Below, piece by piece: positions 23,330-32,287 of a stretch of 33,877 nt of DNA. Positions within the stretch are counted from its first letter, which is position 1; the number at the start of each line of letters is the position of its first letter. The stretch is from Actinomycetota bacterium (GTDB lineage Bacteria; Actinomycetota; Humimicrobiia; Humimicrobiales; Humimicrobiaceae): NCBI GenBank assembly GCA_016783995.1, contig JADHVN010000002.1, positions 1 through 33,877 on the forward strand. The letters run 5' to 3'. The position numbers and the translations under genes were made by a program. The notes beneath the pieces were generated by a model, which was given only the letters and a program-made list of their open reading frames with translations, did no database searches and was not told where the DNA came from.

Positions 23330-24406
23330 ATGAATATACTGGATGATCTTGAAAAGATTAAAAAATTAGATTCTGAAGATATGCTGGGCATAGAAGAGAA
23401 TTTTTACAATCAGCTGCTGGAAGCAAAAAAAATTGCAGAAAAAGTTAATGTAGAAAGTATTGAAAGTGCTGCATTTAGCGGGGTTGCGATTCTTGGTATG
23501 GGTGGATCAGGGTTTACAGGTGATATTATTAGAAATCTTACCAAAGGTGATATTAGTGTTCCTGTTGAGGTTGTAAAAAGTTATGATTTGCCTGGTTTTA
23601 TTAATAGCAGCTGGCTTGTAGTACCTGTAAGTTATTCTGGAAATACTGAGGAGACCCTTTCTGCAGTACAACAGGCTTTAGGCAGGGGCTGCAATCTGTT
23701 GTGTGTAACTTCAGGAGGGGAGCTTGAGAAGATTGCAGAGGACAATGGTAGCTATATTGTTAAAGTACCTTCAGGATATCAGCCAAGAGGTGCTGCAGGT
23801 TATTTATTCTTTTCTATAATACTTGTTCTTAAGTTTTTAAAAATTATAAGTTTACCAGACAGTGATATAGAAGAAGCACTTGAGTTAATAAAGAAAAAAT
23901 GTACCCAATATAGAAGGGAAGTTAAAACCCAGGAGAATTATGCAAAGATTATTGCAGCTGCTATTGGAGATAGCTTTCCTGTAATTTATGGGACAGAAGG
24001 GATACTATCATCTGTAGCATTCAGGTGGAAGTGTGAGATAAATGAGAACTCCAAGACACCATGCTTCTGGGCTGAATTTCCTGAGTTAAATCATAATGAA
24101 ACAGTAGGGTGGGAAAGGCTTAAAGGAATAACATCAAGATTTGTACTCATAGTTCTTGTAGATAAGCAGGAGCAGGAAAGAATAAAAGTGCGCATTAGAA
24201 TAACAATAAAACTTATAAGAGATAATTTTGCTAAAATTATAGAAATTCCAGTAGAGGGGAAATCAAAGCTGGCAAAAGCCTTAAGTACAATGTATACAGG
24301 AGATATTGTAAGTGTATACCTTGCTCTGCTTAATGAAATTAATCCAACTCCTGTAAAAAAGATAGAAATTCTCAAGGCAGAACTAGCAAAATTAAATAAG
24401 AAATAA
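23330..24406 (+). CDS. Bifunctional phosphoglucose/phosphomannose isomerase
   Basis: A 358-residue protein with two SIS (sugar isomerase) domains. AILGMGGSGFTGDIIRNL opens the first, VPVSYSGNTEETLSAVQQA is the phosphate-binding S-x-S/T-G-x-T-x-E motif, VPSGYQPRGAAGYLF is a hallmark of the bifunctional subfamily (P-x-G-x-x-P-R-x-A), and ENSKTPCFWAEFPELNHNETVGW holds the catalytic Glu and His of this group. It can isomerise both glucose-6- and mannose-6-phosphate with fructose-6-phosphate, so it starts the route to GDP-mannose. It follows the mutase by 34 bases with AGGGAG before the ATG, in the same operon. Confidence 0.92.
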   Translation: MNILDDLEKIKKLDSEDMLGIEENFYNQLLEAKKIAEKVNVESIESAAFSGVAILGMGGSGFTGDIIRNLTKGDISVPVEVVKSYDLPGFINSSWLVVPVSYSGNTEETLSAVQQALGRGCNLLCVTSGGELEKIAEDNGSYIVKVPSGYQPRGAAGYLFFSIILVLKFLKIISLPDSDIEEALELIKKKCTQYRREVKTQENYAKIIAAAIGDSFPVIYGTEGILSSVAFRWKCEINENSKTPCFWAEFPELNHNETVGWERLKGITSRFVLIVLVDKQEQERIKVRIRITIKLIRDNFAKIIEIPVEGKSKLAKALSTMYTGDIVSVYLALLNEINPTPVKKIEILKAELAKLNKK

Positions 24407-24527
24407 AGGTAATTTTTTAAAATAAAGATAGTTTCTATTTTAAGCATTTTAATTTGACTGATAATTATTATTACTGGTAATTATTAGTATTATAAAAAGT
24501 GATATTTTAAGTTGAGGAGGAAAATTT

Positions 24528-25784
24528 ATGGAATTTGATGTAAAAGATATTAATCTGGCAGGCGAGGGAAAGAATAAGATAGAATGGGCAGATAATGAAA
24601 TGCCGGTTCTGCTTGATATTAGGAAAAATTTTTCAAAAAGTAAGCCTCTCGGGGGGGTAATAGTGGGAGCATGTCTTCATGTAACCTCTGAAACTGCTAA
24701 TCTTATGATTACTTTAAAGCAGGGTGGCGCTAATGTGGCATTGTGTGCATCAAATCCACTTAGCACTCAAGATGATGTTGCTGCCTCTCTGGTTAAAGAT
24801 TATAAAATCCCAGTATTTGCCATAAAGGGTGAGGATAATAAAACTTATTATAAACATATAAACAGTATTCTGGATATACAGCCTCAGATCACAATGGATG
24901 ATGGAGCAGATTTAATTTCTACGATCCATAGCAACAGGAAAGGGTTGATAGATGAAGTATTGGGCGGAACTGAAGAAACAACAACTGGTGTTAACAGACT
25001 GAAAAGCATGGAAAGAGATGGCGTGCTTTATTATCCTGTTATTGCTGTCAATGATGCTAAAACCAAGCATTTCTTTGATAATAGATATGGGACCGGTCAG
25101 AGCACAATAGATGGAATAGCCAGGGCTACAAATATCCTTTTTGCAGGAAAGAAATTTGTAGTTGCAGGATATGGGTGGTGCGGAAGAGGAGTAGCAATGA
25201 GGGCGCATGGAATGGGTGCTAATGTCATTGTTTTAGAAATAGATCCTTTAAGAGCTCTTGAAGCTAAATTAGATGGATTTGATGTCCTAAATTCAGAAGA
25301 AGCAGCTAAAGTTGGAGATATTTTTCTAACAACAACTGGCAATAAAAATGTTATCGGTAAGATAATTATAGATAATTGCAAAGATAAAGCCATTATTGCT
25401 AATTCTGGTCACTTTGATGCAGAAATAAACCTAAATTATTTAAGGCAAAATAGCAAATCTATAAAGAAGGTCAGACCTTCTGTCGAACAGTATGAAATGA
25501 AAGATGGAAGGCGTATTTTTATCTTAGCTGAAGGCAGACTGGTTAATTTAGGAGCAGCTGAAGGTCATCCGGCAAGTGTTATGGATATGAGTTTCGCTAA
25601 TCAAGCATTAAGTGCTGAATATGTGTATAAAAATAGCAAGTCTCTTGAAAAGAAGGTTTATTCTGTTCCGGCAGAAATAGATAAAAAAATTGCAGAGCTC
25701 AAGCTAAAAAGTATGGGAATAACTATAGATAAATTAACACATGAGCAGGAGGAATATCTTAATTCATGGGAGATGGGAACGTAA
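24528..25784 (+). CDS. ahcY: Adenosylhomocysteinase (S-adenosylhomocysteine hydrolase)
   Basis: A 418-residue enzyme that splits S-adenosylhomocysteine into adenosine and homocysteine, relieving inhibition of methyltransferases. Recognisable sites are [33 protein letters not shown], the substrate-binding [19 protein letters not shown], the NAD-binding [16 protein letters not shown] (G-x-G-x-x-G) and NSGHFDAEI. Many bacterial versions end with a conserved K-x-x-x-Y-R-Y tail; this one ends at [11 protein letters not shown], the shorter archaeal/thermophile-like form. GAGGAGG precedes the ATG. It overlaps the next gene by 19 bases, so the pair is translationally coupled. Its position within a glycan region is unexplained by sugar metabolism. 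Confidence 0.95.
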   Translation: MEFDVKDINLAGEGKNKIEWADNEMPVLLDIRKNFSKSKPLGGVIVGACLHVTSETANLMITLKQGGANVALCASNPLSTQDDVAASLVKDYKIPVFAIKGEDNKTYYKHINSILDIQPQITMDDGADLISTIHSNRKGLIDEVLGGTEETTTGVNRLKSMERDGVLYYPVIAVNDAKTKHFFDNRYGTGQSTIDGIARATNILFAGKKFVVAGYGWCGRGVAMRAHGMGANVIVLEIDPLRALEAKLDGFDVLNSEEAAKVGDIFLTTTGNKNVIGKIIIDNCKDKAIIANSGHFDAEINLNYLRQNSKSIKKVRPSVEQYEMKDGRRIFILAEGRLVNLGAAEGHPASVMDMSFANQALSAEYVYKNSKSLEKKVYSVPAEIDKKIAELKLKSMGITIDKLTHEQEEYLNSWEMGT

Positions 25785-26851
25785 AACAAAAATTAAAATC
25801 AAGCGGAGTCAGCACCCTCGTATGGGATGATAAAAGTTTGAGATTAATTGACCAGAGGGAACTTCCCTTTAAAGAGATTTATATTAATTGCAGCAGCACA
25901 GAACAGGTAGCCAGTGCTATCAGGGATATGGTTGTAAGAGGAGCTCCTGCGATTGGAGTGACTGCTGCTTATGGGACAGCAATTGCAGCAGCGGAGTTTA
26001 GGGGCAGTGACAAAGATGAGTTTTTATCCCACATGGAAAATAGTATAAAAATACTTTCCAGGGCAAGACCAACAGCAGTGAATCTATTTTGGGCTTTGAA
26101 CTGTATGAAAAAAATCTTATACGAAAGCAAACATTTAACGGTGGATGAAATTAAACAAAAGTTATTGGACAAGGCAAAAAAAATAGAGGAAGAGGATTTA
26201 AGTATTAATTACAGAATCGGTAAAAATGGAAAAGATATTTTCAATAAAAATAAAAATAAACTTAAAGTTCTTACTCACTGCAATGCAGGAGCTTTAGCAA
26301 CGTCAGGATATGGAACTGCACTTGCAGTAATCAGAAGCCTCCATTCGGCCAGTAAGATTGAAAATGTAATTGTTGATGAAACCCGTCCTTATCTTCAGGG
26401 TGCCAGGCTTACGGCATGGGAACTTTATCAGGAAGAAATTCCCTTTTTTATAATTACAGATAACATGGCAGGGTATTTTATGTCTAAAAAAATGGTTGAC
26501 GTGGTAATTGTAGGTGCGGATAGAGTTGCTTCAAATGGAGACAGTGCAAATAAGATAGGAACGCTTGGTGTATCTATTTTGGCTAAATATTATGATATTC
26601 CTTTTTATATTGCAGCGCCAAAATCAACTATAGATACTGGTATTTGCAATGGAGGTGATATACCAATAGAAGAAAGAAAGCCCAGTGAGGTAAGAGAAGT
26701 TATGGGAACCAGGATCATCCCAGATTATATGCCAGTAAGAAATCCTTCATTTGATGTGACTCCCAGTGAAAATATTACAGCTATTATAACTGAAGAAGAT
26801 GTGGTTTATCCTCCATTTAAGAAAAATTTAGCTCAATTGATGAAAAAATAA
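25766..26851 (+). CDS. mtnA: S-methyl-5-thioribose-1-phosphate isomerase
   Basis: A 361-residue enzyme of methionine salvage that converts methylthioribose-1-phosphate to methylthioribulose-1-phosphate. It contains [45 protein letters not shown] with catalytic C172, [17 protein letters not shown], and [18 protein letters not shown] with catalytic D252. These residues separate MtnA from the related eIF2B subunits. The ATG lies inside the end of ahcY; AGGAGG about 13 bases upstream is a little far, so a nearby start cannot be excluded. The neighbours needed for the complete pathway (MTA phosphorylase, MtnB) are not in the window. Pairing with ahcY links it to recycling of S-adenosylmethionine by-products. 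Confidence 0.95.
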   Translation: MGDGNVKQKLKSSGVSTLVWDDKSLRLIDQRELPFKEIYINCSSTEQVASAIRDMVVRGAPAIGVTAAYGTAIAAAEFRGSDKDEFLSHMENSIKILSRARPTAVNLFWALNCMKKILYESKHLTVDEIKQKLLDKAKKIEEEDLSINYRIGKNGKDIFNKNKNKLKVLTHCNAGALATSGYGTALAVIRSLHSASKIENVIVDETRPYLQGARLTAWELYQEEIPFFIITDNMAGYFMSKKMVDVVIVGADRVASNGDSANKIGTLGVSILAKYYDIPFYIAAPKSTIDTGICNGGDIPIEERKPSEVREVMGTRIIPDYMPVRNPSFDVTPSENITAIITEEDVVYPPFKKNLAQLMKK

Positions 26852-26913
26852 AATATAAAAAAATTACAAATATATAAATGTTTAAAAAAATTATATTTAA
26901 GTGTAAATAGTAT

Positions 26914-26919
26914 TATAAT
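26914..26919 (+). promoter_or_regulatory. Candidate -10 box before the second nucleotidyltransferase
   Basis: A perfect TATAAT, 27 bases before the ATG at 26946 and upstream of TAGGAG. No good -35 box is found 16-18 bases further up (best TTATAT), so the call rests on the -10 alone in AT-rich DNA. Confidence 0.3.
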
Positions 26920-26945
26920 AGTATAAAAGTAGGAGTTGAATAAAA

Positions 26946-28070
26946 ATGAGTAAAATTAAAGCTATGGTTTTAGCAGCAGGTCTTGGTACAAGACTTAGAC
27001 CACTTACAGATTATATATCAAAACCAATGGCTCCTGTTGTAAATAAACCTGTAATGGAACATATAATTGAGCTTCTTCATAAATATAAAATTAATGATAT
27101 TGTTTGCAATCTACACTGGTATCCTGAAGCTATAAAGGATTATTTTGGCGATGGCTCAAAGTGGGGGGTTAACATTGCTTATTCATATGAAGAGGAACTG
27201 CTGGGGACTGCAGGAGGAGTAAAAAAAGTTGAAGATTTCTTTGATGGAAATACTTTTATAGTTATAAGCGGTGATGCTTTAACAGATATAAATTTAACAA
27301 AGGTTATTGAATTTCACAAGAAGAAAGGCGGTATAAGTACTCTTGTATTAACAGAAGTGGAAGATACATCTAAATATGGAGTGGTGATTCTTACAAAGGA
27401 TAAAATAATAACTGGTTTTCAGGAAAAACCTTTAAGCGGAGAAGCAGAATCAAATCTTGCTAATAGTGGAATATATGTATTTGAATCAGAGATATTTAAT
27501 TATATACCCAAAAGTAAATTTTATGATTTTGGGAAGAATGTATTTCCTGCTCTTTTGGAAAAAAGTGTTGTATATTATGGTTACAAGCATAATCAATATT
27601 GGAATGATGTTGGCAGTTTAGATGAATACCAGCTTGGTAATTTTGATGCATTGGAGGGTAAGGTAGAAGTAGTTATTCCTGGAAAACAGGTTAAAGAAGG
27701 TGTATGGATTGGAAAAAGTTGTAGAATACAGAAAGATGTAGTAATTATACCTCCTGTGTGCATAGGCAGTAATTGTACAATAAAAAAGGGCGCAAAACTT
27801 TTTGGGCCTATAATACTGGGCGATAATACTATTGTTGATGAAAGAGCTGTTATGTATAGGGGTATAAAATGGGGAAGCGGCTATATTGGAAAAGATGCTT
27901 CCCTTATTGGTGCGATTATTGGATATAATGCAAAAATAAAGGATAAAGCATCAGTTCTGGAAAAAGCTGTTATCGGTTCTAAAAGTGTTATAGGGGATGG
28001 AATTATAATTCATCCCAGTGTAAAAATAATGTCAAACGAAGTAATAAAAAATGATAAGATAAAATATTAA
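26946..28070 (+). CDS. Sugar-1-phosphate nucleotidyltransferase (mannose-1-phosphate guanylyltransferase-like)
   Basis: A 374-residue enzyme. AMVLAAGLGTRLRPLTDYIS, SKPMAPVVNKPVMEHII, EELLGTAGGVKKV, VISGDALTDINL (metal-binding Asp), FQEKPLSGEAESNLANSGIYV and YWNDVGSLDEYQLGNFDAL are the catalytic-domain motifs. Residues about 250-370 carry hexapeptide repeats (IGKSCRIQKDVVIIPPVCIGSN and similar). The pattern closely follows the N-terminal part of the long fused mannose-1-phosphate guanylyltransferase/phosphomannomutase found in several bacteria, but it ends where the mutase domain would begin; a separate mutase lies at 21850. It is a distant paralogue of the enzyme at 19672. Which of the two makes GDP-mannose, and whether the other serves another sugar, cannot be settled here. 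Confidence 0.85.
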   Translation: MSKIKAMVLAAGLGTRLRPLTDYISKPMAPVVNKPVMEHIIELLHKYKINDIVCNLHWYPEAIKDYFGDGSKWGVNIAYSYEEELLGTAGGVKKVEDFFDGNTFIVISGDALTDINLTKVIEFHKKKGGISTLVLTEVEDTSKYGVVILTKDKIITGFQEKPLSGEAESNLANSGIYVFESEIFNYIPKSKFYDFGKNVFPALLEKSVVYYGYKHNQYWNDVGSLDEYQLGNFDALEGKVEVVIPGKQVKEGVWIGKSCRIQKDVVIIPPVCIGSNCTIKKGAKLFGPIILGDNTIVDERAVMYRGIKWGSGYIGKDASLIGAIIGYNAKIKDKASVLEKAVIGSKSVIGDGIIIHPSVKIMSNEVIKNDKIKY

Positions 28071-28101
28071 AAAGAATTAGAAAGCTTAAATTTGGAATAA
28101 A

Positions 28102-28848
28102 TTGTTTAAAAATTTAAATTTTTTTGAATTTTTTAAAGATATAATTCTTCCTCCAATATGTACAGTTTGTGGAAAAATTAACAGTGAACTTCTATGCCAG
28201 GAGTGCTACGCGAAAGTAAAAATGCGCCAAAAAGTGATTTGCAACCTTTGTGGCAAGCCATTTTTAGACTATAATCATATGTATAGTTCATTTGACAAAA
28301 GTAGAAATTATATTAAAATCTGTGCCTTATGTAAAAATGAAAGTTTTAATTTTTACAGGCTTAGAAGTTTTTCATTGTATGGAAGGGAATTAAAAAAGAT
28401 AATACATAAGTATAAATATAATAAGATATACAGCATTAGTAAAATTTTAATTAATTTTTTAAAGCAGGCTTACAGTAAATATTATAGAAGAGAGGATATT
28501 GATTATATTGAGACAGTACCGGATTTTGTAAGCGCAGGTTCGGAAGGAATACAAAATCATATGCAGGCTGTAGCAGAAAAGTTATCAAACGTATTAAATA
28601 TTCCTTTTATTAATAATATAATAAAAATAAAAAAGACATCCCGGCAGCAGAAGTTAAATCTTTTTCAAAGAAAAAGTAATTTAAAAGGGGCGTTTAAAGT
28701 TAGAAACAATCTTTTAGTTTCAGGAAAAAATATACTTTTAATTGATGATGTATGGACTACAGGGACTACTTTAAATGAGATTAGTACTGTACTTAAAAAA
28801 TCAGGTGCAAATAATATATATTTATTAGTTATTGCCAGAGGAGTGTAG
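28102..28848 (+). CDS. comF: ComF family protein (phosphoribosyltransferase-like, double zinc finger)
   Basis: A 248-residue member of the ComF/GntX family. The N-terminal half has cysteine pairs at C20/C23 and C32/C35, then ICNLCGKPF and ICALCKN, which form two zinc sites. The C-terminal half is a PRTase fold with the PRPP-binding NILLIDDVWTTGTTLNE. TSRQQKLNLFQRKSNLKGAF is the conserved 'Q-x-x-L-x-x-x-x-R-x-x-N-x-x-x-A-F' segment. In transformable bacteria ComF aids uptake of single-stranded DNA; in others its role is unsettled. TTG start at 28102 has only a weak upstream site. It opens the housekeeping block, five bases before the cold-shock gene. Confidence 0.9.
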   Translation: MFKNLNFFEFFKDIILPPICTVCGKINSELLCQECYAKVKMRQKVICNLCGKPFLDYNHMYSSFDKSRNYIKICALCKNESFNFYRLRSFSLYGRELKKIIHKYKYNKIYSISKILINFLKQAYSKYYRREDIDYIETVPDFVSAGSEGIQNHMQAVAEKLSNVLNIPFINNIIKIKKTSRQQKLNLFQRKSNLKGAFKVRNNLLVSGKNILLIDDVWTTGTTLNEISTVLKKSGANNIYLLVIARGV

Positions 28849-28853
28849 TTTTT

Positions 28854-29060
28854 ATGGGTAAATTAATTGGAAAAGTTAAGTGGTTTAGTCCTGAAAAGGG
28901 TTTTGGTTTTATTGGGCAGGATAGTAGTGATGATGTTTTTGTAAATTACGAGTCTATTTTAACGGATGGTTTCAAAACGTTAAAAAAAGGTCAGAGAGTA
29001 GGATTTGAGCTTGAAAATGATGAAAGAGGCGCCAGAGCGATAAATGTAGAAATATTGTAA
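28854..29060 (+). CDS. csp: Cold-shock domain protein
   Basis: A 68-residue single OB-fold RNA/DNA-binding protein. RNP1 is KGFGFIGQ (residues 15-22) and RNP2 is VFVNY (28-32), where the common His is replaced by Asn. GKVKWFSPEKGF and DGFKTLKKGQRVGFELE complete the family pattern. Such proteins melt mRNA structure, constitutively or after temperature drop. The start lies five bases after comF, and its ribosome binding site (GAGGAG) is inside the comF end, which implies coupled translation. Location between comF and hpf is not the usual place for a csp gene. Confidence 0.95.
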   Translation: MGKLIGKVKWFSPEKGFGFIGQDSSDDVFVNYESILTDGFKTLKKGQRVGFELENDERGARAINVEIL

Positions 29061-29086
29061 TATATTATAAGATAGGAGGATAGGTA

Positions 29087-29629
29087 ATGGAATACATAAT
29101 AAAAGCAAGAAATATGGAGCTTGATGAGACTGTAAGAAATTATGCTGAGAAAAAAATTAAAAATAAGGTAAATAAATACCTGGATAAGGCAATAAAAATA
29201 GAGATAAAATTAAATTTTGAAAAGAATCCAAAAATTAATTTAAATAATTTAGCTGAGGTTACTGTTTTTACTGGAAGTAATGTAATTAGAGCTGCTGATT
29301 CTGGTATGAATATGTTTGAAGCTATTGATAAAATTAGTTCTAAAATAGAACGTCAGATTAAAAAATATAGGAACAAAATAATTCAAAGAGGAAGAAAGAA
29401 TTTTAATAATAAAATAGTACCTGAAAAGGACATAGAAGAAAAAATAAGAAAACAAATTGTAAAAACAAAAAATTTTGCTATAAAGCCAATAACACCTGAA
29501 GAAGCAGTGATGCAAATGGAGATGCTTGGTCATGATTTTTTTGTTTTTATTAATTCAGAAAGTGAAAAGACTGCTGTCATATATCGCAGAAAGGACAGCA
29601 ACTATGGTTTGATAGAACCAAGTGTATAA
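29087..29629 (+). CDS. hpf: Ribosome hibernation-promoting factor, long form
   Basis: A 180-residue protein. Residues 1-100 are the RaiA/YfiA-like domain (IIKARNMELDETVRNYAEKK, then EVTVFTGSNVIRAADSGMNMFEAIDKISSKIERQI), which sits in the decoding channel of the 30S subunit. A Lys-rich linker follows. Residues 127-180 form the HPF C-terminal dimerisation domain (FAIKPITPEEAVMQMEMLGHDFFVF, then AVIYRRKDSNYGLIEP). The long form alone pairs 70S ribosomes into inactive 100S dimers in stationary phase. AGGAGG precedes the ATG. Position directly before secA is a common arrangement in Gram-positive lineages. Confidence 0.95.
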   Translation: MEYIIKARNMELDETVRNYAEKKIKNKVNKYLDKAIKIEIKLNFEKNPKINLNNLAEVTVFTGSNVIRAADSGMNMFEAIDKISSKIERQIKKYRNKIIQRGRKNFNNKIVPEKDIEEKIRKQIVKTKNFAIKPITPEEAVMQMEMLGHDFFVFINSESEKTAVIYRRKDSNYGLIEPSV

Positions 29630-29656
29630 TACTTGTAATATAGTAGGTGATGGTAA

Positions 29657-32197
29657 ATGCTAAAAAAAATTGGAAATATATTTAAGTTTGGTGAAGGAAA
29701 AAAATTAAAAAAGTATGAAGAAATTGTCCAGAGAGTTAATGGTTTTGAGAGTGATATAAAAATGCTTTCAAATGAAAGCCTGGCTGCAAAAACTATAGAA
29801 TTTAAGGACAGGTATAAAAGGGGAGAGAGCTTGGAAGAATTGATGATTGAAAGTTTTGCAGTGGTAAGGGAGGCAGCAAGAAGAACGGTTAATATGCGTC
29901 ATTTTGATGTTCAGATAATAGGTGGTGTTGTCTTGTTTGAAGGCAAAATTGCTGAGATGAAAACTGGAGAAGGAAAAACTCTTGTAGCAACTCTTTCTGT
30001 TTATTTAAATTCTTTTACCGGGAAAAGTACTCATATTGTAACGGTAAATGATTATCTTGCTAAAAGAGATAGTATATGGATGGGTGAGGTTTATAAGTTT
30101 TTAAATTTAAAAGTCGGATTGCTTCAACATGGCATGACAAGTCAAGAAAAAAGGCTGCAATACATGTGTGATGTTGTTTATGGAACTAATAATGAATTTG
30201 GCTTTGACTACCTAAGAGATAATATGGTTATACATAAAGAAAATATGGTTCAAGGCGGGCATCCCTATGCAATTATTGATGAGGTTGACAGCATATTAAT
30301 TGATGAAGCAAGGACTCCTCTTATTATATCTGGTGTATCGTATAAAACTACAGAACTGTATAAAAAGTTTTCCCAGATTACTCCCAGATTAGAAGAAAAT
30401 GAAGATTTTGATGTGGATGAGAAAGCAAGAACTGTTGGTGTGACAGAAAAAGGAGTAGAAAGAGTTGAAGAAATTCTAGGAATAGATAATCTTTACGATC
30501 CATCTAATTATCTTTACATACACTGTTTAAATCAATCTCTTAAAGCACATTATCTATTCAACAGAGATGTAGATTACATGTTAAAGGATGGAGAAGTATT
30601 GATAGTTGATGAATTTACAGGAAGGCTTATGCCGGGAAGAAGATATAGTGAAGGCCTGCATCAGGCTATTGAAGCTAAAGAGAATGTTAAAATAAAAGAA
30701 GAAAATCAAACTATGGCGACAATTACAATTCAGAATTATTTTAGAATGTATGATAAATTAGCTGGTATGACTGGAACAGCTATTACTGAAGCAGGGGAAT
30801 TCAGGCATATATATAATCTAGAAACTGTAGTTATTCCAACAAATGAACCAATGATAAGAGATGATTTACCTGATTTAATTTATAAAACTGAAGATATCAA
30901 GTTCAATGCAGTTGTTGAAGATATAATTCAAAGGTATGAGAAAGGCCAGCCTGTTCTGGTTGGTACTATTTCTATAGAAAAGTCTGAACATTTGAGTAAA
31001 ATGCTCAATCGCAGGGGAATTCCCCACCAGGTATTGAATGCTAAATACCATGAGAAGGAAGCAGAAATTATAGCTAAAGCTGGTCAGGAAAAAGCAGTTA
31101 CTATTGCAACAAATATGGCTGGCAGGGGAACTGATATTGTATTGGGAGATGGAATTGTAGATATTGGAGGCGCGCATGTTTTAGGAACTGAAAGGCATGA
31201 AAGCAGGAGGATTGATAACCAGCTTAGGGGTAGAAGCGGCCGCCAGGGAGATCCAGGTTCAAGTCAATTTTATCTAAGCCTGGGAGATGACCTAATGAGA
31301 CTATTTGGATCAGATAGGATAGGCTGGGTTATGGAAAGGTTTAATTTTCCCGAGGATTTACCTATACAGCACCCTGTAATCAATAGGTCTATTGAAAATG
31401 CACAAAAGCAGGTTGAATCAAGAAATTTTGAAATAAGAAAACATGTCCTTGAATACGATGATGTGATGAATAAGCAGAGAGAAATAATCTATACAATGAG
31501 GAGAAAAATTTTAGAAGAAGATAATTTAAAAGATACAGCACTGAGTATAATTAATAGTACTGTAAATAAGATTATTGATATGTTTGTAAATCCTAATGAT
31601 TATCCTGAAAATTGGGATTTAGAGGAATTAACAAAGTTTATGACACCGGTATTTGCTGAGGATCTGGTAAAAATAGCAGCAAGCCCCCAGAAAATTAGCA
31701 GCAGTAAGTTTAGATCCAAAGACTTGGCAGATAATATAATAGAAGAGGCTTTCAAACTTTACGAGAAAAGAGAAGAGGAACTATCTCCGGATGTACTAAG
31801 GAAGCTCGAAAAAGTAGTTATGCTGAATGTAATAGACAATAGGTGGAGAGAGCATTTGCTGGAGATGGATTATTTGAAAGAAGGAATAGGACTTAGAGCA
31901 ATTGGGCAGAGGGATCCGCTTGTTGAATATAAGCATGAATCATATAATTTATTTAAGAATTTAGTAGATGAGATAAAATTAGATGATACCAAGCTTTTGT
32001 TTAATGCAAAAGTAGTTACTAAAGAAGAACAGGAAAAAGCAAGAGAGAAAGCATATAAAAATATAACTACAAGCGGTCCTTCAAAGGGATCTTCTGAAGT
32101 AGTAGAATCCAGACATGTAAAAGGTAAAAAAATAGGCAGGAACGAACCATGTCCCTGCGGCAGCGGAAAAAAATATAAGAAATGCTGTGGAAGATAG
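29657..32197 (+). CDS. secA: Preprotein translocase ATPase SecA
   Basis: An 846-residue motor that pushes unfolded proteins through SecYEG. Walker A is MKTGEGKT (K107), the DEAD-like box lies in [19 protein letters not shown], and helicase motifs GRGTDIVLG and [20 protein letters not shown] are intact. [16 protein letters not shown] marks the start of the helical scaffold domain and [19 protein letters not shown] the later part. The C-terminal SEC-C zinc finger [14 protein letters not shown] is complete, so it should bind SecB-like partners or ribosomes. Length is normal. GGTGATGG is a modest ribosome binding site; the gene is 27 bases after hpf and likely in the same transcript. Confidence 0.98.
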   Translation: MLKKIGNIFKFGEGKKLKKYEEIVQRVNGFESDIKMLSNESLAAKTIEFKDRYKRGESLEELMIESFAVVREAARRTVNMRHFDVQIIGGVVLFEGKIAEMKTGEGKTLVATLSVYLNSFTGKSTHIVTVNDYLAKRDSIWMGEVYKFLNLKVGLLQHGMTSQEKRLQYMCDVVYGTNNEFGFDYLRDNMVIHKENMVQGGHPYAIIDEVDSILIDEARTPLIISGVSYKTTELYKKFSQITPRLEENEDFDVDEKARTVGVTEKGVERVEEILGIDNLYDPSNYLYIHCLNQSLKAHYLFNRDVDYMLKDGEVLIVDEFTGRLMPGRRYSEGLHQAIEAKENVKIKEENQTMATITIQNYFRMYDKLAGMTGTAITEAGEFRHIYNLETVVIPTNEPMIRDDLPDLIYKTEDIKFNAVVEDIIQRYEKGQPVLVGTISIEKSEHLSKMLNRRGIPHQVLNAKYHEKEAEIIAKAGQEKAVTIATNMAGRGTDIVLGDGIVDIGGAHVLGTERHESRRIDNQLRGRSGRQGDPGSSQFYLSLGDDLMRLFGSDRIGWVMERFNFPEDLPIQHPVINRSIENAQKQVESRNFEIRKHVLEYDDVMNKQREIIYTMRRKILEEDNLKDTALSIINSTVNKIIDMFVNPNDYPENWDLEELTKFMTPVFAEDLVKIAASPQKISSSKFRSKDLADNIIEEAFKLYEKREEELSPDVLRKLEKVVMLNVIDNRWREHLLEMDYLKEGIGLRAIGQRDPLVEYKHESYNLFKNLVDEIKLDDTKLLFNAKVVTKEEQEKAREKAYKNITTSGPSKGSSEVVESRHVKGKKIGRNEPCPCGSGKKYKKCCGR

Positions 32198-32287
32198 TCT
32201 GGAAAGTAGAAAGTATAGGTAAATGTAAAAATAGTATATATTGTAATTATTATGGCAGAGCAGAAAATGATACTGCAGGAGGTTTGT

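Noticed and set aside
24454..24490. TTGACT upstream of ahcY as a promoter
   Set aside because: No acceptable -10 box lies 16-18 bases downstream; the nearby TAATTATTA words form a direct repeat of unclear meaning.
24407..24527. Possible SAH riboswitch in front of ahcY
   Set aside because: The leader is short, AT-rich and lacks the compact GC-rich pseudoknot core known for that class.
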